Positions 8,815 through 17,721 of a stretch of 52,099 nucleotides of DNA are shown piece after piece. The notes beneath the pieces are model-generated. The model worked only from the letters and a program-made list of their open reading frames with translations. It ran no database searches and was not told where the DNA came from. The translations under genes were made by a program, and so were the position numbers. The DNA comes from Boseongicola sp. GTDB taxonomy: Bacteria > Pseudomonadota > Alphaproteobacteria > Rhodobacterales > Rhodobacteraceae. Location of the stretch: contig JAPPCV010000093.1 of assembly GCA_028824715.1 (NCBI GenBank), positions 1-52,099 of the forward strand. Reading direction: 5' to 3'. The first letter of the stretch is position 1, and the number at the start of each line of letters is the position of its first letter.

Positions 8815-9120
8815 ATGAATGGCCAAGGTCTCCCACTATTGCCCGATACTGAACCAAGCCGGCGAGAACGCAATGGGGATCATGTCGTCGACCGAAACTG
8901 CGGAACGTGTCAAGTCCGGGGCTGTCCGGAAGGGCAGGTTTCCCGCCGATCTTCATCAGGAATTGGGCCAATGGCCCCGTGAAAGACCGCCGCGTGGGCG
9001 GAATGACATGACGAGGCGTCCGGTATCGGCGCATCTGCACGGCGCGAGGCGCTGGGGTTCCCCGCCTCACCGACCCGTGGAACCGGCCGGGGCTGGAACG
9101 ACCACGTTTCAGGCGACGGC
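8815..9120. promoter_or_regulatory. Divergent control region between GlxA-type regulator and soxB
   Basis: The 306 bases separate two divergent starts and must hold both promoters. GGGCCAATGGCCC (about 8967-8979) is a near-palindrome inside it, but I cannot assign it to a protein. No gene was recognised. Confidence 0.4.
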
Positions 9121-10386
9121 ATGATTCCCAACGCAATGCGATACTCGGCACTGAGAATCCTGAAGGAGGGCCTGACCGGCAACCGCGGATGGCAGCCTGT
9201 CTGGCGCGAACCGGAGCCCAAGCCGGAATACGACATCGTCATCATCGGCGGCGGGGGCCACGGGCTTTCGACGGCATACTACCTCGCCAAGGAATTCGGG
9301 GAACGCAACGTAGCCGTGCTCGAAAAGGGCTGGCTCGGGTCCGGCAACATTGGCCGCAACACGACCATCATCCGTTCGAACTACCTTCTCGAGGGCAACC
9401 AGCCCTTCTACGAGTTCTCGCTCAAGCTCTGGGAAGGCCTGGAACAGGACTTCAACTACAACGCGATGGTCAGCCAGCGCGGCATCCTGAACCTGTGTCA
9501 CTCCGATCCGCAAAGGGACGCGTTTGTCCGGCGCGGCAATTCCATGCGGCTGTCAGGCGCCGATTCCGTCATTCTCGATCCCGACGAGATCCGCAAGATG
9601 TGCCCGTACCTCGACCACGAAAGCGCCCGATTTCCGATCACGGGCGCATTGTGGCAGCCCAGGGGCGGCACGGTGCGCCACGATGCCGTGGCCTGGGGCT
9701 ATGCACGAGGCGCGGACCAGCGTGGCGTCGACATAATCCAGAACTGCGAGGTGACGGGATTCGACATCACGGACGGCCGCTGCCTCGGTGTCGAGACCGC
9801 CAAGGGGCCGATCAAGGCGAAGAAGGTCGCCATGTGCGTGGCGGGATCGTCGTCGCGCGTGGCCGCACTCGCCGGAATGCGCCTCCCCATCGAGAGCCAC
9901 GTGCTCCAGGCATTTGTCTCCGAGGGCCTCAAGCCGGTGCTGCCCGGGGTCATCACCTTCGGCGCGGGACACTTCTATGTCAGCCAGTCGGACAAGGGCG
10001 GGCTTGTCTTCGGCGGTGACATCGACGGCTACAACACATACGCGCAGCGCGGCAACCTGCCGGTCGTTGAGGACGTCTGCGAGGGCGGCATGGCGATCAT
10101 GCCGATGATCGGGCGTGCGCGCCTCCTCCGGATGTGGGGCGGCGTAATGGACATGTCCATGGACGGCTCCCCGTTCATCGACAGAACCCATGTCGAGGGG
10201 CTCTACCTGAATGCCGGATGGTGCTACGGCGGCTTCAAGGCAACGCCAGCCTCCGGCTACTGCTACGCTCATCTTCTTGCGACCGACCAGCCTCATGAGA
10301 CCGCCCGCGCCTTCCGCCTTGACCGGTTTCGAATGGGTGCGATGATCGACGAAAAGGGCGTGGGCACCCAGCCCAACCTGCACTGA
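9121..10386 (+). CDS. soxB: Sarcosine oxidase beta subunit family protein (SoxB)
   Basis: The 421-residue protein has an N-terminal FAD fold (YDIVIIGGGGHGLSTAYYLA, about 38-57) and the family's GSGNIGRNTTIIRSNYL. It also shows GGTVRHDAVAWGYARGAD, whose His lies where SoxB carries covalent FMN, and the C-terminal NAGWCYGGFKATPASG. In the heterotetramer SoxBDAG it oxidises the N-methyl group of sarcosine; relatives act on dimethylglycine or N-methylglutamate (MgdA). It is the first gene of soxB-soxD-soxA-soxG. The ATG at 9121 has only a weak AGGCG upstream; an in-frame ATG follows at 9136. Confidence 0.92.
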   Translation: MIPNAMRYSALRILKEGLTGNRGWQPVWREPEPKPEYDIVIIGGGGHGLSTAYYLAKEFGERNVAVLEKGWLGSGNIGRNTTIIRSNYLLEGNQPFYEFSLKLWEGLEQDFNYNAMVSQRGILNLCHSDPQRDAFVRRGNSMRLSGADSVILDPDEIRKMCPYLDHESARFPITGALWQPRGGTVRHDAVAWGYARGADQRGVDIIQNCEVTGFDITDGRCLGVETAKGPIKAKKVAMCVAGSSSRVAALAGMRLPIESHVLQAFVSEGLKPVLPGVITFGAGHFYVSQSDKGGLVFGGDIDGYNTYAQRGNLPVVEDVCEGGMAIMPMIGRARLLRMWGGVMDMSMDGSPFIDRTHVEGLYLNAGWCYGGFKATPASGYCYAHLLATDQPHETARAFRLDRFRMGAMIDEKGVGTQPNLH

Positions 10387-10451
10387 GAAACGGACATGCG
10401 ACCGGCGACACGGCAAGGACCACGGCCACGACAGAGAGGACGACGCCGCCG

Positions 10452-10736
10452 ATGATCATCAACCATCCCTTGCTCGGCCCCCGAGACTCGGCGGAATTCG
10501 TCGTGCTTGGAGATGCGTGCCTGATCGACCGCCCCGACGGCATGAATGCCGCCATCGAGGAAATGCATGACTACGCGTACATCAGGGACAACCCGGCAGG
10601 CGAACACCGCGAGCTCTGGTATCACGAGCAGGGCGACCGCTCGTGGCTGGTGGTGACGCGCAGCACCCTGACCCATGAAGTGATCGAGGTGGAACTTGCC
10701 CGGAACGTCGCTCGCGCCAGGGGCAGGTCGCGATGA
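10452..10736 (+). CDS. soxD: Sarcosine oxidase delta subunit family protein lacking the zinc cysteines
   Basis: The 94-residue protein shows the SoxD core (GPRDSAEFVVLGDA, YIRDNPAGEHRELWYHEQGDRSWLVVTRSTLTHEV). In characterised SoxD, zinc is held by two Cys near the N-terminus, a His and a third Cys. Here the N-terminus reads INHPLLGPRD with no CxxC, and the later position reads HEQGD instead of HxxGC. Only the His remains, so zinc binding is probably lost. The gene follows soxB by 65 bases and its stop overlaps the soxA start in an ATGA, showing coupled translation. Confidence 0.87.
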   Translation: MIINHPLLGPRDSAEFVVLGDACLIDRPDGMNAAIEEMHDYAYIRDNPAGEHRELWYHEQGDRSWLVVTRSTLTHEVIEVELARNVARARGRSR

Positions 10737-13636
10737 CCCAGGCGATGCGGATCGAAGGAGGCATGGTCGACAGGGAACGGACGCTTGCCTTCAGCTGGAA
10801 CGGTCGCTGGATGACCGGGTATCGGGGCGACACGCTCGCTTCGGCGCTTCTTGCCAACGGCGAGCGCCTGGTAGGCCGGTCGTTCAAGTATCACCGCCCG
10901 CGAGGCATATTCTCGTCCGGGTCGGAGGAACCCAGCGCGCTTGTGCAGCTTCGAGACGGCGCTGCACGGGAGCCCAACACCCGCGCCACGACGGTCGAGC
11001 TCTTCGACGGCCTGAGCGCCACGAGCCAGAACCACCGAGGCCCGCTCGCCTTCGACCTGATGGCGGCCAACGACCTCCTGTCTCCCTTCCTCTCAGCCGG
11101 CTTCTACTACAAGACCTTCATGTGGCCGAAAGCGTTCTGGGAAAGGGTCTACGAACCGCTCATCCGTGCTTCCGCAGGTCTGGGGCGGCTTTCCATGAAG
11201 CCGGATCCGGATGCCTACGATCACGGGTTCCTGCACTGCGACCTCCTCGTGATCGGTGCCGGACCGGCCGGTCTCGCCGCTGCGCTGGCAGCCTCGCGCA
11301 CAGGGCTTCGCGTGATCCTGGCCGACGAGGATTTCGTTCCTGGCGGGCGCCTCAACGCCGAAACCCATGAAGTCGACGGACAGGCCGGCGCGGATTGGGC
11401 GGCCGGTGCCGCTGCCGAACTCACTGCCAACGGCAATGTGCGACTGATGACACGCACAACCGTGTTCGGCGCCTTCGATCACGGGATCCACGGCGCCCTC
11501 GAGCGCCGCACCGATCACCTCGCCGACGCCGGCGACAGGCCGCGCCAAGTGCTCTGGCGCATCTACTCGCGACGCGCACTGCTCGCGGCAGGCGCTACCG
11601 AACGTTCAATGGCCTTTGGCAACAACGACCGTCCGGGCATCATGCTGGCAGGTGCCGTACGCGCCTACGCAAACCGGTTTGGCGTCGCGCCGGGCAGGAA
11701 CGTCGCGGTGTTCACGAACAACGACGACGGACTTCGCACAGCCGAGGACCTGAGCGGCAAGGGCATCGAGGTCTCGGCAGTCGTTGACGCCCGCCGCGGC
11801 AACGTCGTGGTGGACACGATCGGGCGCAGCGGGATCCGTGCAATTCGCCTTGGCGACGGCCGCCGTGTGGAAACCGACTGCCTGGCGGTGTCGGGCGGAT
11901 GGTCACCCAACGTGCATCTGACCTGCCATCATCGCGGTCGCCCGGTCTGGAACGCCGAAGTCGTCGGATTTGTCCCGGGCGGCGAGCTGCCGCCGGGCAT
12001 GTGCGTGGCAGGTGCCGCCAACGGGACCATGACGCTAGCCGCGACAATCCGGGAAGGCCACGGAGCGGCCGTCGGAATTTCCGAGGATCTCGGTGCCAAG
12101 GGGTCTCCGGGCACGCCGGCGAAGGCCGCGGACGAGGACTGTGCCGCGGCTCCGTTCTGGCAAGTGGCAGGGCTTCGCAAGCGGGCATGGGTGGATCTGC
12201 AGAACGATGTCACGACCAAGGATGTCCAGCAGAGTCACCAGGAGGGATTCCGTTCGGTCGAGCACCTGAAGCGCTACACGACGCTTGGGATGGCGACGGA
12301 CCAGGGCAGGACGGCCAACGTCCTGGGGCTCGCCCTGATGGCGGAAGCCGCCGGCAAGAGCATCGAAGAAACGGGCACCACCATATTCCGCCCGCCCTAC
12401 ACGCCGGTCGCCATCGGAGCGTTTGGAGGGCGCGCGCGCGGCAAGCACTTCCGCCCGTTTCGTCTGACCCCTAGCCACAATTGGGCGCAAGAGAACGGCG
12501 CCGACTTCGTGGAAGCAGGCATGTGGCTGCGCGCGCAATGGTTCAAGCAACCCGGCGAGAAGGGCTGGCGCGACAGCGTGGACCGCGAGGCATCCCAGGT
12601 CCGAAAGTCGGTCGGCATCTGCGACGTGACGACGCTCGGGAAGATAGACATACAGGGCCGCGATTCTGCGGAGTTCCTGAACCGGGTCTACGCCAACGCG
12701 TTCCTGAAACTGCCCGTGGGCAAGGTTCGCTACGGCCTGATGCTCCGCGAAGACGGCATTTGCTACGACGACGGGACCACGGCCCGGCTTGCGGAAAGCC
12801 ACTTCGTGATGACCACCACGACCGCCAACGCGGTGCTGGTGTTCCGAAACCTGGAGTTCGCGCGCCAGTGCCTCTGGCCCGACCTGGACGTCCACCTGAT
12901 ATCGACGACCGACGGCTGGGCGCAGTTCGCGGTCGCCGGTCCGAACTCCCGGGCCTTGCTCTCGAAGGTGGTCGATGGTCTTGATCTTTCCAATGACGCC
13001 TTCCCGTTCATGGCGTGCGCCGAATGCTCCGTGTTTGGCGGAACGCCCGCCCGGCTCTTCCGGATTTCCTTCTCTGGCGAGCTTGCCTACGAGATCGCCG
13101 TGCCCGCGCGCTACGGCGACAGCATGATCCGGGCCTTGATGAAGGCAGGCGAGGCGTTCGATGCCGTGCCGTACGGAACCGAGGCGCTCGGCGTCCTGCG
13201 CATCGAGAAGGGCCACGTGGCAGGCAACGAAATCACGGGCCAGACCACGGCACGGATGCTTGGACTCGGAGGCATGCTTTCCAGGTCAAAGGATGCGATC
13301 GGGCTGAGACTGTCGGAACGCGAAGCGATGAACGCGGACGACGGAATGCGTCTTGCCGGGTTCCGGCCGGTGGACCGTTCCGTCATCCTGACGGCAGGCG
13401 CACATTTCCTGAACCCGGGCGATCCGGCGGACATGGCCCGCGACCAGGGCTGGATGACCTCGGTCGCCTACTCGCCCGAACTCGGGACTTCGGTGGGACT
13501 CGGCTTTCTGAGGCGAGGCAAGGAGCGAATCGGCGAGACGGTCCGGGCCTATTCGCCCGTTCGCGATCAGGACGTCCTGGTCGAGGTCTGCTCGCCCCAC
13601 CACGTCGACCCGGATGGAGTGCGCCAGCGTGGCTGA
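10733..13636 (+). CDS. soxA: Sarcosine oxidase alpha subunit family protein (SoxA)
   Basis: The 967-residue protein has the full SoxA layout. First is an N-terminal ferredoxin-like fold (RGDTLASALLANGERLVGRSFKYHRPRG). Next is an NAD/FAD domain (DLLVIGAGPAGLAAALAASRTG, about 164-185) with TAEDLSGKGIEV and LAVSGGWSPNVHL. From about residue 580 there is a GcvT/aminomethyltransferase-like domain (WLRAQWFK..., ICDVTTLGKIDIQGRDSAEFLNRVYAN, FSGELAYEIAVP) ending in the GcvT C-terminal barrel. This half binds tetrahydrofolate and traps the released carbon as methylene-THF. The start overlaps soxD (ATGA) and the end overlaps soxG by 23 bases. Confidence 0.93.
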   Translation: MTQAMRIEGGMVDRERTLAFSWNGRWMTGYRGDTLASALLANGERLVGRSFKYHRPRGIFSSGSEEPSALVQLRDGAAREPNTRATTVELFDGLSATSQNHRGPLAFDLMAANDLLSPFLSAGFYYKTFMWPKAFWERVYEPLIRASAGLGRLSMKPDPDAYDHGFLHCDLLVIGAGPAGLAAALAASRTGLRVILADEDFVPGGRLNAETHEVDGQAGADWAAGAAAELTANGNVRLMTRTTVFGAFDHGIHGALERRTDHLADAGDRPRQVLWRIYSRRALLAAGATERSMAFGNNDRPGIMLAGAVRAYANRFGVAPGRNVAVFTNNDDGLRTAEDLSGKGIEVSAVVDARRGNVVVDTIGRSGIRAIRLGDGRRVETDCLAVSGGWSPNVHLTCHHRGRPVWNAEVVGFVPGGELPPGMCVAGAANGTMTLAATIREGHGAAVGISEDLGAKGSPGTPAKAADEDCAAAPFWQVAGLRKRAWVDLQNDVTTKDVQQSHQEGFRSVEHLKRYTTLGMATDQGRTANVLGLALMAEAAGKSIEETGTTIFRPPYTPVAIGAFGGRARGKHFRPFRLTPSHNWAQENGADFVEAGMWLRAQWFKQPGEKGWRDSVDREASQVRKSVGICDVTTLGKIDIQGRDSAEFLNRVYANAFLKLPVGKVRYGLMLREDGICYDDGTTARLAESHFVMTTTTANAVLVFRNLEFARQCLWPDLDVHLISTTDGWAQFAVAGPNSRALLSKVVDGLDLSNDAFPFMACAECSVFGGTPARLFRISFSGELAYEIAVPARYGDSMIRALMKAGEAFDAVPYGTEALGVLRIEKGHVAGNEITGQTTARMLGLGGMLSRSKDAIGLRLSEREAMNADDGMRLAGFRPVDRSVILTAGAHFLNPGDPADMARDQGWMTSVAYSPELGTSVGLGFLRRGKERIGETVRAYSPVRDQDVLVEVCSPHHVDPDGVRQRG

Positions 13637-14186
13637 GATCGCATTGGAAGCAGCGCCAGTTCTTGGCGGCACGAGCCTGGAACTCTCCGGCAACCGCATC
13701 GTGGAACGCGACGATCTGGCGATCGTCTCGATTGCGACGCCGCTTGGCGGCGAGGAAGCGCTTGCGGAAGCGCTCAGGAACGGCTGGTCCCTGGACGTCC
13801 CCGAACCGGCACGATCGTCGCTCAGCGGCACGGTCCGGGCGATTCGCACGTCACCCGACCAGATGATGCTGATCTTCCCGCACGCGACGCCCGATGCAGA
13901 AGCGGTCGTGCAGGAACGGCTGGGGGGAACCGGCTACACGACGGACCAGACGGATTCATGGATTGCCCTGGAGGTTGCAGGCCCCGACACGATCTCCGCG
14001 ATGGAGCGGATCTGCCCTCTCGACTTGCAGTCCTTTGAAATCGGCGGCACCGGCCGGACGGTCATGGAGCACATTGGCGCGATGGCGATCCGTACCGGAG
14101 ACGACGCTTTCCTGCTGCTGTCTGCCAGTTCCTCCGCAGGGTCGTTCCTTCATGCGGTGGAGACATCATACCGCTATGTGACGTAA
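13614..14186 (+). CDS. soxG: Sarcosine oxidase gamma subunit family protein (SoxG)
   Basis: The 190-residue protein is the short, GcvT-related fourth subunit. Recognisable parts are TDQTDSWIALEVAGPDTISAMERICPLDL (about 108-136) and the C-terminal LLLSASSSAGSFLHAVETSY. The other 100 or so residues are weakly conserved, as usual for SoxG. Its ATG (13614) lies inside the end of soxA, so its translation is coupled. It closes the soxBDAG operon; a minus-strand gene converges 80 bases further on. Confidence 0.85.
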   Translation: MECASVAEIALEAAPVLGGTSLELSGNRIVERDDLAIVSIATPLGGEEALAEALRNGWSLDVPEPARSSLSGTVRAIRTSPDQMMLIFPHATPDAEAVVQERLGGTGYTTDQTDSWIALEVAGPDTISAMERICPLDLQSFEIGGTGRTVMEHIGAMAIRTGDDAFLLLSASSSAGSFLHAVETSYRYVT

Positions 14187-14266
14187 ACGTGCGCAAGCCG
14201 GTGCAAGCGAGGCGAAAGGGCGCCAGCGGTCGCGACCGGCAGTCGGGCCCCAACTCGCCTGACGCG

Positions 14267-14953
14267 CTACGCCACTGACACCGTCATGCTGCCGAGGCCT
14301 TCGGCCTCCGCGATCATGGTGTCACCCCTCTCCACCGGGCCGACGCCGGCGGGCGTTCCCGAAAGAATGACGTCACCCGCCGCCAGTTCGAAATACTCCG
14401 ACAGGTAGGCGATGATCTCCGGCACCTTCCAGATCATCTGGTTCATGTCGCCTTCCTGCCGGATCTCGTCGTTCACCGTCAGCGCGATGCGACCCTTGTC
14501 GGGATGGCCGATCTCGGACGCGGGATGAATCGGACCTGTCGGCGCCGAATGCTCGAACGCCTTGCCGATCTCCCACGGCCGGCCCATTTTCTTCTGGACG
14601 CCTTGCAGGTCGCGCCGGGTCATGTCCAGCGACAACGCGTAGCCGAACACGTGATCCAGCGCGTCGCCTACGGCGATGTCCGTGCCCCCGGATTTCAGCA
14701 TCACCGCAACTTCGACCTCGTGATGCACGTCCTCGCTCTGGGGCGGGTACGGGAAGGTCCCGGACGACGTGAGATTGCTGGGATTCTTCTGAAAGAAGAA
14801 CGGCGGTTCGCGATCAGGGTCGTGTCCCATCTCGATCGCGTGGGCGGCGTAGTTGCGGCCTATGCAGTAGACCCGGCGGACCGGAAAGAGAGCGGAATTC
14901 GTGACTATCGGCAAGGCCACGACTGGCGGGACTTCGATTGCAAACTGCGGCAT
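14267..14953 (-). CDS. Fumarylacetoacetate hydrolase family protein
   Basis: The 228-residue protein is a single FAH domain with VYCIGRNYAAHAIEMG (about 28-43), FFFQKNPSNL, the metal-site HHEVEVAVML (Glu pair about 77-81), GYALSLDMTRRDLQ, and C-terminal LSGTPAGVGPVERGD. Such enzymes cleave C-C bonds in fumarylpyruvate, acylpyruvates or related 2-oxo acids. The gene converges on soxG and diverges from the GntR regulator at 15141, which is its likely regulator. Nothing nearby tells which aromatic or sugar acid is the substrate. Confidence 0.85.
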   Translation of the reverse strand: MPQFAIEVPPVVALPIVTNSALFPVRRVYCIGRNYAAHAIEMGHDPDREPPFFFQKNPSNLTSSGTFPYPPQSEDVHHEVEVAVMLKSGGTDIAVGDALDHVFGYALSLDMTRRDLQGVQKKMGRPWEIGKAFEHSAPTGPIHPASEIGHPDKGRIALTVNDEIRQEGDMNQMIWKVPEIIAYLSEYFELAAGDVILSGTPAGVGPVERGDTMIAEAEGLGSMTVSVA

Positions 14954-15023
14954 TGGAATTCAGGATCCTCGTAGGCTTCGTATTGTCGCACACGCTTTAG
15001 CGCAGCGAACTTGCCAAATCAAT

Positions 15024-15129
15024 CTCAACCAATCCGGCGCCCCAAGGAACTCGATTTCGCCGAAATTCATTGCGCTGGCAACGAGAATCGGGCAATCTTG
15101 AACCAATACTGGAAGATTGATCGACCAAT
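15024..15129. promoter_or_regulatory. Repeated (A/G)ACCAAT half-sites before the second GntR gene
   Basis: CTCAACCAAT (15024-15033), TTGAACCAAT (15098-15107) and GACCAAT (15123-15129) are direct repeats between the divergent FAH-family and GntR genes. CAATCTT/AAGATTG (15093-15099 and 15113-15119) forms an inverted pair in the same place. They resemble the TTGATCCAAT repeats at the first GntR gene. Binding by the local GntR is inferred. Confidence 0.4.
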
Positions 15130-15140
15130 TTGGCAGACGC

Positions 15141-15830
15141 ATGCAGACAAGACCGGACTTCATTGATCGAGACGACGCGGTCACCGCGCTCAGGACATTC
15201 ATCGCCACGGGCAGCTTCCGGCCCGGCGACAGGCTGCCTCCCGAGCGAGAGCTGACGGTCATGCTGAACATGAGCCGGAACACGCTTCGCGGGGCGCTGG
15301 ACGCACTGGAACGCGAAGGCGCGATCTGGCGCCATGTCGGCAAGGGCACGTTCGTCGCGGCACATGGCGACAGCGCAGACACCGGCAGCCTGGCGGAACT
15401 GACCAGGCAGGTGACGCCTGTCCATCTGATGCGGGCGCGTCTTTCGCTGGAGCCGGCGATCGCTCGCGAAGCGGCGCTCAACGCCTCGAACGCGGCGGTG
15501 ATCCGCTTGAAGCTGGCATGCGGCCGCTGCCTGGAGGCAAAGAACTGGGAGGCCTACGAGGCACGGGACGACGCGTTTCACAGGGTCATTGCGGAAGCGA
15601 CGGACAACGTGCTGCTGCTGTCGCTGTTCAATCAGCTGAACCAGGTCCGGCGCGCCGTGGCGTGGGGCACGGTCATTCGCCAGTCGCCGCAACCGGCGCG
15701 GGACCATCCCAGTTTCGTCGAGCATGACGCGGTCGCGGCCGCGATCGAGGCGCGGGACCCGGTCGCCGCTCATGCAGCAATGCGCATGCATCTCGGCTCT
15801 GTCGCGACACGCCTTTTCGGGGAGGAATGA
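15141..15830 (+). CDS. GntR-family (FCD) transcriptional regulator
   Basis: The 229-residue protein has a winged helix at about 20-80 (FRPGDRLPPERELTVMLNMS, RNTLRGALDALEREG, VGKGTFV in the wing) and an FCD domain with RARLSLEPAIAREA, ARDDAFHRVIAEAT and AHAAMRMHLG. An upstream TTG at 15117 is in frame, but it would begin inside the putative operator, so I prefer the ATG at 15141 despite a weak ribosome site. It is divergent from the FAH-family gene and 88 bases upstream of an ABC transporter operon; it could control both. Confidence 0.85.
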   Translation: MQTRPDFIDRDDAVTALRTFIATGSFRPGDRLPPERELTVMLNMSRNTLRGALDALEREGAIWRHVGKGTFVAAHGDSADTGSLAELTRQVTPVHLMRARLSLEPAIAREAALNASNAAVIRLKLACGRCLEAKNWEAYEARDDAFHRVIAEATDNVLLLSLFNQLNQVRRAVAWGTVIRQSPQPARDHPSFVEHDAVAAAIEARDPVAAHAAMRMHLGSVATRLFGEE

Positions 15831-15918
15831 CAGCGAACCACCTGGCGGCACGAAGGAACCCGTGCCTGAACCAGGAACATCAAGCAGACTCGCTCATCAA
15901 TCTAAGGGAGGAAAGACG

Positions 15919-16890
15919 ATGAGACACATCTTGAAGAGAATCATGGTCACGGTGACGGCCTTGCCGTTCGCGCTCGGATTGTCGATGGCAAGTGCAGACA
16001 CGATCCGAATTGCCCTGGCAGAGACTCCGTCGGACGAACTGGCCGCGTTCTTCGTGGCGCTGGACCGCGCCAAGGCAAATGGCCTCGATTACGAGTGGAC
16101 CGCGTTTGCCGACGAGGAACTGGCCATCCAGGCGGTGCTCAGCGGCCAGATGCACATCGGCTTCGGCACGCCCTATGCGGCCATGCAACGGTCGAAGGCC
16201 CCGCTGCGGATCGTGTTTCAGCTCTCAAAGCTGAAGTTCTTCCCGGTCACGACAAAGAAGTACAGCATGCTTGAAGACCTGGACGGAGAGCCGATCCTGT
16301 TGCACTCGCGCGGCGGTGGCACGGACGCGATCGCAAACGTCATCGAGAGCCGCCTGGGCATCATGTTCGGCGACCGCTCCTACGTGCCGGGCTCTGCAAA
16401 CCGCGTCGCTGCTCTCCTTGGTGGACGCGCCGATGCAACCATCATCGACCTGTCGAACAAGAACAAGCTGATGCGCAGCGAGGCTGGCGGCAATTTCAAC
16501 GTGCTCGAAATGTTCGACGTCGAGGCCAGCGACGAAGCCCTGTTCGGCAATCTCGACTGGATCCAGGAGAACGAGGGCGACGTGCAGATCTTCGTCAATG
16601 CGCTTCTCAGCGTCTACCGCGACATGCACGAAGATCCCACCATGGTTCGACGCGAAACCAATCCCGACGGACCGATCGGCCAGCTTCCGGAGGAAATCCT
16701 CGCCGAACTGGACGGCTTCTACGCCGATGCTGTCGAGGCAGGTCTCTACAGCCCCGACGGCGGCGGTCGCACTGCGGCCATGGCGGACCTGGAATGGTAC
16801 ACTGCCGCCGGTCAGCTTGAAGGTGATCCAAGCACGCTGAACATCGAGGACTTCTGGTACCTCGAGCCGCTCGATGCGGCGATGCAGTAA
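15919..16890 (+). CDS. NMT1/SsuA-type ABC transporter substrate-binding protein
   Basis: The 323-residue protein has a Sec signal peptide (VTVTALPFALGLSMASA, cleavage about residue 26) and then the periplasmic fold of the nitrate/sulfonate/taurine group: IRIALAETPSDELAAFFVALDRA, FADEELAIQAVLSGQMHIGFGTPYAA, and DLDGEPILLHSRGGGTDAI. AAGGGAGG precedes the ATG, a strong ribosome site. It starts a four-gene operon (binding protein, permease, ATPase, permease). The ligand cannot be read from sequence. Confidence 0.85.
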   Translation: MRHILKRIMVTVTALPFALGLSMASADTIRIALAETPSDELAAFFVALDRAKANGLDYEWTAFADEELAIQAVLSGQMHIGFGTPYAAMQRSKAPLRIVFQLSKLKFFPVTTKKYSMLEDLDGEPILLHSRGGGTDAIANVIESRLGIMFGDRSYVPGSANRVAALLGGRADATIIDLSNKNKLMRSEAGGNFNVLEMFDVEASDEALFGNLDWIQENEGDVQIFVNALLSVYRDMHEDPTMVRRETNPDGPIGQLPEEILAELDGFYADAVEAGLYSPDGGGRTAAMADLEWYTAAGQLEGDPSTLNIEDFWYLEPLDAAMQ

Positions 16891-16959
16891 GCCAGGCAAG
16901 GTCGCCGCGCCTCGTGGGTGGCGCGGCGACATCCAACATCCAGAAAGGGTGCCAGTCCC

Positions 16960-17721
16960 ATGATGAACCGCTCGCTCACGCTAAAGATCCTTTCCGCAGT
17001 GATCCTCTTCGGGGCCTGGGAAATCGCTGGGCACATTCCCGTCAGCTTCGCCTTTCCGACCTTCCTGGAATCCATGGGAGCGCTCATGCGCATGATGGGC
17101 GACGGAACGATGCTCGACGCCTACGCGGAGACCCTGAGGCCCTTGGCCGTAGGGATCGCCATTTCGGCGTTCCTGGGCATTGCCCTAGGCATCTGGGTGG
17201 GTCTGAGCCGGTTCTTCGACTGGCTGTTCTCGCCGATCTTCATCGTCATGCAGGCCGCACCGCTTGCAGCGCTCATTCCCCTGCTGGTCCTCGCCTACGG
17301 CATCGGCCTGACCTCCAAGGTCCTGGTCGTGTGCATCATGGCGATGCCCGTCATCGTGCTCAACACGGCGGGGGCCGTTCGCAACACGCCGGATTCGATC
17401 AAGGAAATGGGGCGTTCCTATCTCGCGACGGACCTTGACATCATCCTGAAGATCATCATCCCGGCTGCATCGCCCGTGATATTCGCCGGGCTGCGTCTCG
17501 GCATTTCCGCCGGCTTCATCGGCGCCATTCTGGCGGAACTCAAGATCACGCCTACAGGAGTCGGCGACATCATCACCTACAGCCGTTCCATTGCCGACTA
17601 TCCCAGCATGTATGCGGCGATCTTTTCCATCATCCTTCTGGCTGTCCTGTTCCTGAATCTCCTGGAAAGGATCGAAGCCGTCCTCTTCAAGGGGAATCAA
17701 CTTGGCTATGCCTCAGACTAG
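16960..17721 (+). CDS. ABC transporter permease (SsuC/TauC type)
   Basis: The 253-residue protein has about six membrane segments. Its EAA-type cytoplasmic loop reads DSIKEMGRSYLATDLDIILKI followed by IIPAASPVIFAGLRLGIS. The ATG at 16960 is immediately followed by a second ATG. The 3' end overlaps the ATPase gene by 20 bases if the ATPase starts at the TTG at 17702. It pairs with the second permease at 18521, so the channel is probably a heterodimer. Confidence 0.86.
   Translation: MMNRSLTLKILSAVILFGAWEIAGHIPVSFAFPTFLESMGALMRMMGDGTMLDAYAETLRPLAVGIAISAFLGIALGIWVGLSRFFDWLFSPIFIVMQAAPLAALIPLLVLAYGIGLTSKVLVVCIMAMPVIVLNTAGAVRNTPDSIKEMGRSYLATDLDIILKIIIPAASPVIFAGLRLGISAGFIGAILAELKITPTGVGDIITYSRSIADYPSMYAAIFSIILLAVLFLNLLERIEAVLFKGNQLGYASD

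Noticed and set aside
9121-14186. Firm assignment of the sox operon as mgdABCD of the methylamine N-methylglutamate pathway
   Set aside because: The families overlap, the GmaS-type ligase is not clearly present, and the divergent GlxA/GbdR-type regulator fits sarcosine or dimethylglycine better; left open.
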